Below are positions 34,790 through 45,900 of a stretch of DNA of 64,000 nt, piece after piece. The notes beneath the pieces were generated by a model, which saw nothing but the letters and a program-made list of their open reading frames with translations, did no database searches and had not been told where the DNA came from. Positions within the stretch are counted from its first letter, which is position 1. Every line of letters starts with the position of its first letter. A program made the position numbers and the translations under genes. The stretch lies in contig NZ_CP076024.1 of assembly GCF_022788635.1 (NCBI RefSeq), positions 744,001 through 808,000 on the forward strand. Direction: 5' to 3'. This DNA comes from Methylobacter sp. S3L5C. GTDB lineage: Bacteria; Pseudomonadota; Gammaproteobacteria; Methylococcales; Methylomonadaceae.

Positions 34790-34840
34790 ACGCAAGCACG
34801 AGAAGACTCTATCGTTCACTAACTAAAAAGGATAATTATC

Positions 34841-35278
34841 ATGGCACAAGAATATCCAATTCCTCGCTTTCATTTCCAGGTCGACTGGGGCGGTGCAAAA
34901 ATCAGCTTTACTGAAGTAACCGGTCTGGTGATGGAAAGGGAAAAAATCGAATACCGACATAGCGACAGTAAAGATTTTAATAAAATCGCCATGCCCGGGA
35001 TGGCCAAAAACAGCAATATCACGTTAAAACGCGGTAAGTTTGAAGGTGATTTTGACTACAACACCTGGCTGGAAGAAATCGCCAATGAACGGGTCAACGG
35101 CAGGCGCGATTTAACTATTCGACTACTCAACGAGAAACATGTACCGGTCGCTGCATGGACCGCAACCCGATGTTTTCCGGTTAAGGTCACGGCTCCCGAC
35201 CTTAAATCGGATGCCAACGAAATTGCCGTTGAAAGCATTGAGATTGCCCATGAAGGCTTGAAATTAATGAAAGTCTGA
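34841..35278 (+). CDS. eCIS inner tube protein 1 (Afp1-like)
   Basis: 145 residues of the phage T4 gp19/Hcp-like tube family: 'PRFHFQVDWGGAKISFTEVTGLVMEREKIEYRHSDSKDF', 'ITLKRGKFEGDFDYNTWLEEI', 'WTATRCFPVKVTAPDLKSDANEIAVESIEIAHEGLKL'. It polymerises as stacked hexamers to form the tube lumen that carries cargo. A ribosome-binding site (AAAAGGATAA) precedes the ATG. Confidence 0.92.
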   Translation: MAQEYPIPRFHFQVDWGGAKISFTEVTGLVMEREKIEYRHSDSKDFNKIAMPGMAKNSNITLKRGKFEGDFDYNTWLEEIANERVNGRRDLTIRLLNEKHVPVAAWTATRCFPVKVTAPDLKSDANEIAVESIEIAHEGLKLMKV

Positions 35279-35292
35279 CAACGGATCAACTA

Positions 35293-35730
35293 ATGATTGA
35301 TTACTACCCACCGCTAGGCTTTTATTACAAGGTGGAATTTGGCATTAGTTCGGATAAAAACGACGTGCGCTTTCAGTCTGTGTCAGGCCTGTCGGTTGAA
35401 TACGATTACGAGAGCTTTAAGGAAGGCGGAGAAAACCGCTTCGAGCACAAGTTGCCGGTACGTACCAAATATGCCGATCTGGTATTAAAACGTGGGATGT
35501 TGACGGACTCGAAAGTACTGAACTGGTTTCTTGATGCCTTCCGTGACCGTAAATTTGAACCGGCAGATGTGAACGTGATTTTGATGAATGAAAAAAGCGA
35601 GCCGTTACGAACCTGGAAAATAGCACACGCCATACCTAAAAAATGGTTGATCAGCGATTTGAACGCCAATGAAAGTGCTGTGGTCATCGAAACGCTGGAA
35701 CTAACCTATCGCTATTTTACGATTCAGTAG
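35293..35730 (+). CDS. eCIS tube-initiator protein 2 (Afp5-like)
   Basis: 145 residues, paralogous to tube protein 1 but divergent: 'PLGFYYKVEFGISSDKNDVRFQSVSGLSVEYDYESFKEGGEN', 'DLVLKRGMLTDSKVLNWFLDAF', 'IPKKWLISDLNANESAVVIETLELTYRYF'. In Afp and PVC particles the second tube protein connects the baseplate hub to the main tube. It is 14 bp after tube 1. Confidence 0.88.
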   Translation: MIDYYPPLGFYYKVEFGISSDKNDVRFQSVSGLSVEYDYESFKEGGENRFEHKLPVRTKYADLVLKRGMLTDSKVLNWFLDAFRDRKFEPADVNVILMNEKSEPLRTWKIAHAIPKKWLISDLNANESAVVIETLELTYRYFTIQ

Positions 35731-35772
35731 TTGATGCTCTTCAGTCCTTTTTAACAAACCTTTAAATAATCA

Positions 35773-35955
35773 ATGCCTATCGAAATAAAAGAATTGCATG
35801 TTCACGTATCGGTTAATACCTCACCAAGTGGACAGCAGGCGGGCGGGCAACAGGTGCTTGCTGGCGAAAGCGGTGGAAATGACGATAAAGAAGCCGTCAT
35901 AGCCGAGTGCGTCGAAAAAGTATTGCAAATATTACAAAATAAAAAGGAGCGATGA
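35773..35955 (+). CDS. DUF5908 small eCIS protein (Afp6/Pvc6-like)
   Basis: 60 residues: 'MPIEIKELHVHVSVN', a Gly/Gln-rich middle and a helical end 'AVIAECVEKVLQILQNKKER'. This matches the short DUF5908 proteins placed between tube 2 and the LysM hub gene in eCIS loci. The role in assembly is not well defined. Its stop codon overlaps the next start (TGATG). Confidence 0.82.
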   Translation: MPIEIKELHVHVSVNTSPSGQQAGGQQVLAGESGGNDDKEAVIAECVEKVLQILQNKKER

Positions 35956-36647
35956 TGGCCGGTAAACTGGAAAAAATGCTTATCCTGGCTTACGAGACTT
36001 CCGTTGCCGCTGAGGATGGCGGTCAGTCAGATGCCAAAGACAAGTTTGAGGCGCTCATCAATCCTGAAACCTATACACTCGATTACAAAGTTAAAACGGC
36101 CAATGAACAGGGTCAAGGTACCAGCAGCAAACAGTTAAAATTTGAATACGCCATGCCGGAAGAACTTAGCTTTGAGTTTTTGTTTGATAACACCGGCATT
36201 ATCGATGGCAAACCCAAAAAAGAGGGTATTTTTGATGATGTAAACCACTTTCGGCAGATGTTGATTGGTTATCAGGGATCGTCACATGAACCTTATCACC
36301 TTAAATTGGTATGGGGAAATCTGATATTCAAAGGCAGGGCTATCGAACTGGGGATCACCTATAAATTATTCGATCCTAACGGACAGCCAATACGTGCGAT
36401 AGCCAAGGTTAAGTTTAAAGGCAGTATCGAAGAAAAAAAACGTATCGCCAAAGAGGACAAAACATCACCCGATCTAACCCATTTACGAACAGTAAAATCG
36501 GGCGATACTTTACCGTTAATGTGTTACCGGATTTACGGAGATCCCCAATATTATTTGCAAGTAGCGGCAGTCAATAATCTTGGTAATTTCCGATTGCTGA
36601 CGCCAGGAACAAAACTTGTTTTTCCACCACTGGCAAAAACACCCTGA
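35955..36647 (+). CDS. eCIS hub protein with LysM domain (Afp7-like)
   Basis: 230 residues. The N-terminal 'MAGKLEKMLILAYE' and 'FEALINPETYTLDYKV' regions are typical of CIS tube-hub proteins, and a C-terminal LysM domain (about 180-228, VKSGDTLPLMCYRIYGDP...LTPGTKLVFPPL) resembles T4 gp53. The start at 35955 is chosen because AAGGAG at 35944-35949 is then 5 nt away; an ATG at 35952 would add one residue. It joins the spike to the tube. Confidence 0.88.
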   Translation: MAGKLEKMLILAYETSVAAEDGGQSDAKDKFEALINPETYTLDYKVKTANEQGQGTSSKQLKFEYAMPEELSFEFLFDNTGIIDGKPKKEGIFDDVNHFRQMLIGYQGSSHEPYHLKLVWGNLIFKGRAIELGITYKLFDPNGQPIRAIAKVKFKGSIEEKKRIAKEDKTSPDLTHLRTVKSGDTLPLMCYRIYGDPQYYLQVAAVNNLGNFRLLTPGTKLVFPPLAKTP

Positions 36648-36652
36648 TAATT

Positions 36653-38419
36653 ATGAGCAACGAATCCACTATTCCAACCCCGGCAACACCAGATGTTTGT
36701 ACGGTGGCTATTCTCATAGAAGGAACGGAAATCTCCGGTGAATTTCAGGTGCAAGCCATTTGTGTTACCCGGGAATTAAACAGGATTCCAACTGCAATCA
36801 TTGAATTACAGGATGGAGAAGCTGCCAAAGCAACTTTTGCCGCGAGTAACACGGCTCATTTTATTCCCGGGAAAAAAATTGAAATTCAACTTGGTTATCG
36901 CTCAAAAAATGATGCTGTTTTTAAGGGCATCATCATTAAACACAGCATCAAAATACGCAAAAATGGCAGTCAGCTAATTATAGAATGTCGCGATGAGGCG
37001 GTAAAAATGACCAGCGGCACAAACAATCGCTACTATACGGACAAGAAGGACAGCGACATTATGGAAGAACTTATCGACTTGTACGGATTAAAAAAAGACA
37101 TAACCGCAACAACACCTGATCTCAAAGAAGTTGTGCAATACGATGCTAGTGATTGGGATTTTCTACTATGCCGTGCCGAAGCCAACGGGTTTGTAGTGAT
37201 GGTTGAGGATGGCAAAATTGTAGCAGCACCACCCGCTACGGGAGGAAACCCGGTGGTTAGCATTCGCTACGGCGCTACCTTACTGGAACTGGATGCGGAT
37301 TGTGATGCGCGCTGGCAAAGTAAAGGCATCCAAGCCAGCAGTTGGAACGCCACAGATCAGGACTTGGTAACAGCAGATGCTAAAGAACCTGCAACAACCG
37401 GCAACGGTAACCTTTCAGCGGATAGTCTTGCCGATGTTATTGGTGGCGATCCCCATGTTGTCAGACATGGCGGAAAATTGAGCCAACCTGAATTACAGGC
37501 TTGGGCTGACGGTCGCTTGCTGAAAGAGCGACTGGCGAAAGTGCGCGGCCGGGTCAAATTTCAGGGTTTTGCGGGTGTGTTACCCGGCAACATTATTGAA
37601 GTAACCGGTATTGGCGAACGCTTTGAAGGCAAGCTGTATGTTTCGGGAATACGCCATAGCTTCGCCAACGGCAACTGGGAAACCGATGTTCAATTTGGTT
37701 TAAGCACCGAATTATTTGCTAAAACCTTTAATCTGCGGCCTTTGCCAGCCGCAGGATTGGTTCCGGCAATAAGCGGTTTGCAAATGGGTATAGTGACTGT
37801 TCTGGAAAATGACCCCGACGGCGAAGACCGCATAAAAGTGAAATTGCCGTTGATAAGTACTGAAGATGAAGGTATCTGGGCGCGTCTTGCCACATTGGAT
37901 GCCGGCAAGGAACGCGGTACTTTTTTTCGCCCCGAAATTGATGATGAAGTCGTCGTCGGATTTCTTAACGATGATCCCCGCTACCCCGTGGTTTTGGGCA
38001 TGTGTCACAGCAGTGCCAAACCCGCGCCCGAACCTGCCAAAGACGACAATCACCGAAAAGGCTATGTCAGCCGCGAGAAAATCAAATTAACTTTCGATGA
38101 TGAAAAAAAAATCATCGCATTGGAAACTCCGGGTGGCAACAAGATAACAATTTCAGACGAAGACAAAGGCATTGTGCTTGAGGATCAGAACGGTAACAAA
38201 ATTACCCTTGATGACAGTGGTATCAAGATCGAAAGCAGTAAAGACCTGATACTGAAAGCCGCTAAAGATATTAAAATTGAAGGCAAGAATGCAGATATAA
38301 AAGCCCAAACCGCCTTCAAGGCTGAAGGAACTTCCAGTGCCGAAATTTCCGGGGCCAACACCACGATAAAAGGTAGTGCCACCACCGTGATTAAAGGTGG
38401 CATGGTGCAAATTAACTAA
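36653..38419 (+). CDS. eCIS VgrG-like spike protein (Afp8-like)
   Basis: 588 residues with the gp27-gp5 fold: two hub barrels (about 15-370), the OB-fold at about 375-450 (GIVTVLENDPDGEDRIKVKLPLI and FRPEIDDEVVVGFLNDDPRYPVVLG), and a C-terminal beta-helix of short repeats (ITISDEDKGIVLEDQNGNK, IKIESSKDLILKAAKDIKIEGK). It forms the trimeric puncturing needle, tipped by the PAAR protein encoded next. It carries no C-terminal effector domain. Confidence 0.93.
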   Translation: MSNESTIPTPATPDVCTVAILIEGTEISGEFQVQAICVTRELNRIPTAIIELQDGEAAKATFAASNTAHFIPGKKIEIQLGYRSKNDAVFKGIIIKHSIKIRKNGSQLIIECRDEAVKMTSGTNNRYYTDKKDSDIMEELIDLYGLKKDITATTPDLKEVVQYDASDWDFLLCRAEANGFVVMVEDGKIVAAPPATGGNPVVSIRYGATLLELDADCDARWQSKGIQASSWNATDQDLVTADAKEPATTGNGNLSADSLADVIGGDPHVVRHGGKLSQPELQAWADGRLLKERLAKVRGRVKFQGFAGVLPGNIIEVTGIGERFEGKLYVSGIRHSFANGNWETDVQFGLSTELFAKTFNLRPLPAAGLVPAISGLQMGIVTVLENDPDGEDRIKVKLPLISTEDEGIWARLATLDAGKERGTFFRPEIDDEVVVGFLNDDPRYPVVLGMCHSSAKPAPEPAKDDNHRKGYVSREKIKLTFDDEKKIIALETPGGNKITISDEDKGIVLEDQNGNKITLDDSGIKIESSKDLILKAAKDIKIEGKNADIKAQTAFKAEGTSSAEISGANTTIKGSATTVIKGGMVQIN

Positions 38420-38438
38420 TATAAATTGAAATTGGAAA

Positions 38439-38708
38439 ATGCCTCCAGCAGCACGCATAACCGATATGATTGTCAGCACGGCCACACAAGGTGCACCAAC
38501 ACCCATTATTCCGCCTGGCGCCCCAACGGTATTAATAGCCGGACTCCCGGCAGCGCGTTTGGGCGACAGTTGTGGCGTTGATGCCATTGTAAAAGGTTCT
38601 GCAACAGTAATGATAGGCGGAATGCCTGCTGCCAGAATTGCTGACCCAACTGCTGCCGGTGGAGCAATATTACCGCCCGGAGCACCAACGGTGCTGATTG
38701 GTGGCTAA
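38439..38708 (+). CDS. PAAR-domain spike tip (Afp10-like)
   Basis: 89 residues. The start 'MPPAARITDMIV' and repeats of 'PPGAPTVLI.GLPAARLGD' are the PAAR signature. The sequence also shows an internal duplication: 'IIPPGAPTVLIAGLPAARL' and 'ILPPGAPTVLIGG'. It caps and sharpens the VgrG tip. No toxin extension. Confidence 0.92.
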   Translation: MPPAARITDMIVSTATQGAPTPIIPPGAPTVLIAGLPAARLGDSCGVDAIVKGSATVMIGGMPAARIADPTAAGGAILPPGAPTVLIGG

Positions 38709-38736
38709 AATTGATTGATTAAAGGGATATAACTTT

Positions 38737-39180
38737 ATGAACCTTACTTTTCTTGGTCGCGGCTGGTCTTTTCCGCCAACATTTAATCAAAACAGCAACG
38801 GTGTTGAGATGCTGGAAGATGAAGCCGATATTGCCTCCAGTCTTGAAGTATTGCTCACTACCGCACGTGGCGAACGGGTGATGCTGCCGCAATACGGTTG
38901 TAATCTGGATGAATTGGTTTTCGAAAACCTGGATACGCGCATGAAAACGCTAATGGCCGATAAAGTGGAATCCGCCATTTTGTATCACGAACCACGTATC
39001 ACCTTGGAAAAGGTGCGTCTGACCGAAAATCTTGAACTTGATGGTGTCGTATTAATAGATATTATTTACCGGGTTAAAACCACAAACTCACGATTTAACT
39101 TTGTCTTTCCCTTCTATAAATCAGAGGGTACGGACATCAACCTTATGGCAACTGTTAATCTTTTACTTGATAACGTGTGA
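38737..39180 (+). CDS. gp25-like baseplate protein (Afp9-like)
   Basis: 147 residues with the GPW/gp25 pattern: 'FLGRGWSFPPTF', 'DIASSLEVLLTTARGERVMLPQYGCNLDELVFE', 'KVESAILYHEPRITLEKVRL'. In contractile machines gp25 nucleates sheath assembly at the baseplate. It follows the PAAR gene by 28 bp and precedes the gpJ-like gene by 3 bp. Confidence 0.92.
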   Translation: MNLTFLGRGWSFPPTFNQNSNGVEMLEDEADIASSLEVLLTTARGERVMLPQYGCNLDELVFENLDTRMKTLMADKVESAILYHEPRITLEKVRLTENLELDGVVLIDIIYRVKTTNSRFNFVFPFYKSEGTDINLMATVNLLLDNV

Positions 39181-39183
39181 ACT

Positions 39184-42100
39184 ATGAAACTGCCAACTGA
39201 TTGCACACAAATAATCGATGCCCACCAACTGATCCGTGAAGGTACGAGTCAAGAGCAGCGTCGACTTGATGCTCTGAAACCTGTCTATGTGCAGGTAGAC
39301 GAACATCAACCTGCCGACTGGATGGTATTTGCCCAACGCTATGCGGAGTATGTTCGGTTTTATGACCTAAATAATACGATGTCAGGAGATTGGCGAACGT
39401 TTTTTACCCAAGACCCGTCTGCAATAATGGCAGTAGCAGCAGTCCAGAAAGTAGATTTTTTAAAAACCAATATTTCCGGGTATTTCAAAGTTTTGCTCAG
39501 CCAAAATGCCAACAATGCGGATTTAAAAAAAAATTTGGGGCATGCGTTCAATATTCTGGGAACTTTAGCCTGGCAACTGGAATTGTTAAAAGAAGCATTG
39601 CCTAAAGATATTGCCTTGAAGGGCATTCTGCAAAATATCATCCAATTGGAACTTGCGCAGGCATTCGAACGGCTGATTGCTTACTTCAAAGCGGCAAATA
39701 ATGTAATCGACATAAACAGCAATGACTATGATTGGGAAATTCTCGGTGGCAAGATTGGGCAATTCCCGGAGCTATACAAGAATACCTTTTCCAGCGACTG
39801 GTACCAACATTTCGGCGAGACCAAAACCAATTGGGAAGACTTTCACCAGCAAATCAAGGCCAACGACACTATTTTCGGCGGTAGTTTTCTAACGGACACA
39901 TCAGAAAAACTGCACTATGCAGCGGGCCACAACCTGTTCACCGGCATCTTTGATTTGTTTATAAAAGCCTATTCACGAGTAGTTACCGAAGCCAACAAAA
40001 GCCTGGAAAAAACTTTCACCGGCAAAAACGACCATGAGCCTCATTATGCTCTTTTTCTTGCCTTTTTACGGTTGTTCGAATTTGTCCGCGACCATGCCAA
40101 CACACTCACTACCAGGCATTTGGATTTTTATTACGAAGAAGTCTTACGGTTAAAAGAAAAGTTGGCTGAACCCAATCATGCCCATCTCATTCTGCAATTA
40201 GCAAAACATCAACAAAGCCATCTACTCAAAGCAGGAACCGAATTCAATGCCGGCAAAGACAGCAAAGGCAATGCAGTAACTTACCTGTTGAACGAGGATT
40301 TCGCAGCCAACAACGCCAAGGTGGTGGCACTAAAATCAGTTAATCACACACCTGACAAACTGTATGCCTTCCCTGTTAGCAATTCCGATGACGGGAGAGG
40401 TGCGGAACTGACCTCTCCCATTAAACAATGGCATCCGTTTACCGGAAAAATTGAACCGGAAAATCTGGCTCAGGTAGGGTTTGCTATCGCGTCCCACTAC
40501 CTGCTTTTGAATGAGGGACAGCGAAAAATTATGCTGAATCTAAGTTTTGATGCTAATTCCGGAAACGAAAAAATATCACAACAAGACTTTTGTCAGGCTT
40601 TTGATTTTTTCCTTACCGGTAAAAAGGGCTGGGTACAGGCGAAACTTGACATAAACCTGAGCTTGACTCCCTCCTTCACTGTGAAAGTTCCGCTACTGTT
40701 TGATGGCAATCAACCACCAATAATCCCTTTGAAATCAGATATCCATGGTAACGGCCTACCGGAAGGATTACCCACTTTAAAGGTGGTGCTAAAGCAAGAT
40801 AATACGGGGCAGGTAAACTTAAACCGGCTGCAAAAAACGATGCTGGATACCGCACAATGTTCAATCGAGGTATCTGTTGGATACGAAAACTTTAGCATTA
40901 ATAAACCTGAGGAGACAGGTACGGGTCTGAAAAACCTGAGCATCACCAATCAATTCGGTGACGTAAAACCGGATAAACCGTTCCAGCCTTTTGGCCCGAT
41001 GCCCGAAACCGGTGATTATTTAATCGTCGGCTCTGACGAAGTTTTTCAAAAGAAAAATGCCAGGTTTCAGTTCAGGGTGGTCTGGAAAGGACTACCTGAT
41101 TGGCGGGGTGATATTGATTTAGATTGGGTTAACGAATTTGCGCCAAATATTAGCCTTTCCCTGCTTAAAAACGGCATTTGGAATACCCTGAACACTAATG
41201 TACAAGTTTTTTACGGAGCTCGTCCGGACATTTATTTCCCATCGAATAAAATGTTATTACCTGCCGAATACACTACCGAAATTCATTTTGACCAACAGTC
41301 CTATACCCTGGAGCATCGCAACGGCTTTGTAAAAATGACACTATCAGGTGACTTTGGCCACAAGCTTTACCTACCAACGCTCAGCAGATATTTAATACGC
41401 GTTGCACAGAATCCTGCTTTTGTGCCCTCTGACAAAGACGATCTTCGGAATTTGGTTTATAAAAAAGACGAGAGTGGTAAATATGTTCCTATAAATCCGT
41501 ATACCTTCAAAGAAGACTTCGTCGAACATTTCTCCAAGGCTCCGCCAATTGAACCTTACACGCCGGTCATTGAGTCGCTTACTTTAAGTTATACCGCTAG
41601 CGTCAAGCTAACGGAAGAAAACACCCGATTGTTTTGGCTTATGCCATTCGGCTACAAGCCCGCCGATTTAACCAAATCGTCGCTTGAGCTGATGCCGGCA
41701 TTCAATACCGAGGGAGAATTTTACATCGGTATCAAAGATCTCAATCCACCGCAAAACTTGTCGCTACTATTCCAGTTGGCCGAAGGAAGCGCCAATCCAA
41801 CAGTGACCAAACCTGAAAATCATGTGCAGTGGAGCTACCTAAAAAACAACGAATGGGTGGATTTTAAAAAAACAGAACTCAGTGATGCCACCGGGCAACT
41901 TACCCGTAGCGGCATCATTCGCTACGCCATACCCAAAGAATCCAGCAAAAATGACACCCTGTTTTTATCACCTAATACCTACTGGTTGAGAGCGGTAGTG
42001 GTAAAGTTGCCCGACGCCGTTTGCAAAATTATCACCGTCACCGCGCAAGCTGCTCTGGTGACCTTCAAAAATCAAGACAATGCCACCGATTTTCTGAGTG

Positions 42101-42954
42101 TGCAATTAGCTAAAGGTAGTATTTCCAAGCTGGTAATTCCTGAGGCCGCCATAAAAAAAACCGAGCAACCCTACCCGACTTTTGGTGGCCGCCAAAAAGA
42201 AGCCAGCGAAAATTTTTACACTCGTGTCAGTGAACGCTTACGCCACAAGAACCGGGCAATTTCTGCCTGGGATTACGAACACCTCATTCTTGAAGCATTC
42301 CCATATATTTACAAAGTCAAATGCCTGAACCACATGCATCTGAAACCTAGAGACAACGGCGGTTGCAGCATTCATAACGAACTGGCTCCGGGCCATATAA
42401 CCATTGTCACCATTCCCAACCTCAGTAACCATAACGCTATTGATCCGCTACAACCGAACACCAATCTTGGCGATCTGGATTTAATTAAAAAATTTATGGC
42501 GCGGCAGGTTTCCTGTTTCGTGGAATTGCATGTACACAATCCAATTTTCGAAATCGTCCGGGTAGATTTTAAAGTTAAATTTTTTCCCGGTAAAGACGCT
42601 GCATTACATCGGCAACTACTGCAACAGGAATTGGTACGCTTTCTTTCACCCTGGGCATTTGCAGAGGGAAAAGACGTAACTTTTGGTGGCAAGATTTACA
42701 AGTCTTCATTAATAGACTTTGTCGAAGAACAAGACTACGTAGATTATGTCACTGATTTTCAACTATTCCACCCAACCCAAAACAGTGACGGCACTATCAT
42801 TGACGGGACTGACCTTGAAAAAGTTAAGGCTTCGACAGCGATTTCAATTTTGGTTTCGGTAGCAGCCGATAAACATACTATCCAGATAATTCCTGAATCG
42901 GCAAGTACCGATCAAGATCAGTTATGTCAATGCCAAACCATGAAATGTGAATAA
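39184..42954 (+). CDS. Large baseplate J-like protein (Afp11-like)
   Basis: 1256 residues, similar in size to Afp11. The C-terminal third has the baseplate-wedge J/gp6-type features, including 'FGGRQKEASENFYTRVSERLRHKNRAISAWDYEHLILEAFPYIYKVKCLNHM' and 'FLSPWAFAEGKDVTFGGKIYKSSLIDFVEEQDYVDYVTDF'. The N-terminal two thirds are unique, with helical and beta parts. It would form the wedges of the baseplate together with the next gene's product. Confidence 0.88.
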   Translation: MKLPTDCTQIIDAHQLIREGTSQEQRRLDALKPVYVQVDEHQPADWMVFAQRYAEYVRFYDLNNTMSGDWRTFFTQDPSAIMAVAAVQKVDFLKTNISGYFKVLLSQNANNADLKKNLGHAFNILGTLAWQLELLKEALPKDIALKGILQNIIQLELAQAFERLIAYFKAANNVIDINSNDYDWEILGGKIGQFPELYKNTFSSDWYQHFGETKTNWEDFHQQIKANDTIFGGSFLTDTSEKLHYAAGHNLFTGIFDLFIKAYSRVVTEANKSLEKTFTGKNDHEPHYALFLAFLRLFEFVRDHANTLTTRHLDFYYEEVLRLKEKLAEPNHAHLILQLAKHQQSHLLKAGTEFNAGKDSKGNAVTYLLNEDFAANNAKVVALKSVNHTPDKLYAFPVSNSDDGRGAELTSPIKQWHPFTGKIEPENLAQVGFAIASHYLLLNEGQRKIMLNLSFDANSGNEKISQQDFCQAFDFFLTGKKGWVQAKLDINLSLTPSFTVKVPLLFDGNQPPIIPLKSDIHGNGLPEGLPTLKVVLKQDNTGQVNLNRLQKTMLDTAQCSIEVSVGYENFSINKPEETGTGLKNLSITNQFGDVKPDKPFQPFGPMPETGDYLIVGSDEVFQKKNARFQFRVVWKGLPDWRGDIDLDWVNEFAPNISLSLLKNGIWNTLNTNVQVFYGARPDIYFPSNKMLLPAEYTTEIHFDQQSYTLEHRNGFVKMTLSGDFGHKLYLPTLSRYLIRVAQNPAFVPSDKDDLRNLVYKKDESGKYVPINPYTFKEDFVEHFSKAPPIEPYTPVIESLTLSYTASVKLTEENTRLFWLMPFGYKPADLTKSSLELMPAFNTEGEFYIGIKDLNPPQNLSLLFQLAEGSANPTVTKPENHVQWSYLKNNEWVDFKKTELSDATGQLTRSGIIRYAIPKESSKNDTLFLSPNTYWLRAVVVKLPDAVCKIITVTAQAALVTFKNQDNATDFLSVQLAKGSISKLVIPEAAIKKTEQPYPTFGGRQKEASENFYTRVSERLRHKNRAISAWDYEHLILEAFPYIYKVKCLNHMHLKPRDNGGCSIHNELAPGHITIVTIPNLSNHNAIDPLQPNTNLGDLDLIKKFMARQVSCFVELHVHNPIFEIVRVDFKVKFFPGKDAALHRQLLQQELVRFLSPWAFAEGKDVTFGGKIYKSSLIDFVEEQDYVDYVTDFQLFHPTQNSDGTIIDGTDLEKVKASTAISILVSVAADKHTIQIIPESASTDQDQLCQCQTMKCE

Positions 42955-42955
42955 A

Positions 42956-45900
42956 ATGGCCATCAATCCAATCAGCCTTGAAAAAAATCCAAAACTGGAG
43001 TCAAGTGCAGACTATCTCTTTCTGCGCCGTAAAGGAATTGAGTACATTGAGCAAATGGGCAGCAAATGGTGGACAGACTACAACAGCCATGATCCCGGCA
43101 TTACCATTCTGGAAGCGCTTTGCTACGCCATTACCGAACTGGGCTTTCGTACCGGCTGGAACATCAAGGATATTCTCGCGGAATCGCCGGAAAGCAACCA
43201 CACACCAGAACGGCAGGCGTTTTACACCGCCAGGGATATTCTAACGATTAACCCGTTAACAATTAATGACTTTCGACGAATTCTAATTGACCTGGACAAA
43301 GTCGCCAATGCCTGGTTAATCTGCAACAAATGTCTGTGCGAGGTGCCACTTTATGCCGACTGCGAAAAAGACAAACTAACCTTTGAACATCCGGGTACCC
43401 AGAATACAGCAATCAAAGTAACCGTTCAGGGGACTTACGACGTATTGCTGGAACTTGAGCACGATCCTGTACTGGGCGATTTGAATGATCGAAAAATTCA
43501 GCACACATTTATACTGAACATTCACGCCAACAACTACGCAATAACCGCTGAATTTCGCTTTCCTGTTTGGGATGTGAGCGCTTGGGGTCAGGCATCTGAA
43601 TATGTCGACCAAGATGGCCTGCTACAACGAAAAATAAAAACTTTCAAACTTAAGGTGTTACTCAATAAAGCGGGAGAAGACATCCTCGCTCCGGATATAG
43701 AAAGTCGCAGGTGGAAACAGTGGAACAGGGTATTTTTTGCCACTATAGAAATCCTGTTTGAAGATACTACGGCCATTTTGTTGCAGGACGTACCTTTAAG
43801 GCTCTTTGGCGTTACCGACGTCAGCCAGTCCTTCAAGGATACCTGGGATCTTACTGATATCACCAATTTTAAAAATGAATTCATTGTCGGCATAGCAGAA
43901 CCATTCCTAAAAAAAATGGCCACCGTTGAACGTGCGCTGGAAGCTGTCAAAATGCAAATCCATAACTACCGTAATCTATGCGAAGATTTTCACAGCCTGT
44001 CCGTGGTCTGCATAGAAGACGTTGCAGTGTGTGCCGATATTGAAGTAACGCCCGATACTGATATCGAATGGGTATTGGCGAATGTACTTTTTGAAATAGA
44101 AAATTATTTCAATCCCGGTATCAAATTTTATACCTTACAGGAGCTAATGGATGAAGGCATGCCGGTGGATGAGGCTTTTGACGGTCCCAGACTTGCTCAC
44201 GGTTTTATTAAACAGGCCGATCTTGAAGCAGCGCAACTGAAGTCTCAACTGCGCACTTCCGACATCATCAACCGACTGGTGGAAATTAAAGGCATTTTAA
44301 CTGTAAAAAGCCTGCTACTCACCCGCTACGACCAAAATGGGCAAGCAGTTACCGGTGTTGCAGATATCAGCAATACCAAGGAAAAAACCAGTGCGGCCTG
44401 GACACTGGAAATTAGCGACCTCTGTCAACCCCGTCTGTACGTAGACAATTCAAAGTTTATTTTTTACAAAAATGACCTTCCGTTTATTCCCAGACCCAGT
44501 GAAGTTCAGGATACTCTCAATCAATTACGCGGGCAGGATGAGCGACTGAAAATCAGAAACCTGACACCCGAAGAACTCGACTTGCCTGTGCCCGTCGGCA
44601 CTTATCGGTCGTTAACAGACTACTATCCGGTGCAGTATTCGTTTCCACTGACTTACGGCATCGGCATCGAAGGACTGCGTGAACCTTCCAGCAAGAAACG
44701 ACATGCACAAACAAAGCAATTGAAAGGTTACTTACTATTTTTTGAGCAATTACTGATAAATACTCTCGCCCAAATCGCCAATGTAAAAAGCCTGTTTTCT
44801 CTGGATGAAAGCCAGTTACATACTTATTTTTTTAGTACTCTTCGTGATGAAGCGCTCATCAAAGGTGTCACTGAACTATTAAGTTCCGAACTTAATACGG
44901 GCCGTTTACAACAACTTGTCGAATCGGAACCGGAACAGCTTGATCGGCGCAACCGTTTCCTTGATCACCTAATGGCCCGGTTTGCCGAAAGTTTCTCTGA
45001 TTATGCCATGATGCTTTACTCTTCCAATAGGGAGTTAAAGCCAGTAACACAGGCGACGCTGATTAAGCAAAAAATTGCCTTTATAAAAAACTACCCCGTC
45101 ATTAGCCGGGATCGTGACAAAAGCTTTAACTACTTGGATATATTGCCAACTTCAAAAAACCAACCCGTCTTGCGTCAACGCATCGCCTTGCTTCTGGGGT
45201 TGAAATCCGAGATGGAAGATAACATTATCATCGTTGAACACCTGCTATTGCGACCAAAATTCCCCGGCGATGCGTTAATGGAAGTGTGTCTGGATAAAAA
45301 CTGCACCAACTGCGACGAGAAAGCTGATCCATACTCCTTCCAATTGTCCGTAATCATGCCAGGCTGGCAGGAACCGTTCAATAAAAATATTGAACTGCGA
45401 CGATTTGCAGACCGCACCATCCAACTGGAAATACCATCACATCTGTTAGGCAAAATTTGCTGGGTAAGCAATCTGGATTATGGTGAAGACTGGGAAAATA
45501 ATTTACTCATCCCGTTGAGCCAATTCCTTCGTAATAATGGTAAAAACGCCGAAAATTCTGCACCTTCCGAGTTCAGCGTACAGCTTGGTGCCCAACAGCT
45601 TTTGATCACCGCACAGCCCATTTTCATTGACTGGATAAAGTCCGGAGCTAATAAAGGTCTCAGCGAAGCAAGCATAAAAACGGCACTTAAAAATCAGCTT
45701 GAAACAAATATGCCAGCATTTGTAAGCATTTACAGCGATGTAAAAAACTACAATGAAATCGGTAGTACTGTCTTTGAAATGCTTACCGATCACTTTACCC
45801 GTATCACCGAGGCTGATCGTTGGCTTCTTTATGACCGCTTTAAAAAAGCATGGGATGGCTGGTTGGAGGCCAATGCTAAATTCAGGTGGGATAACGAGCA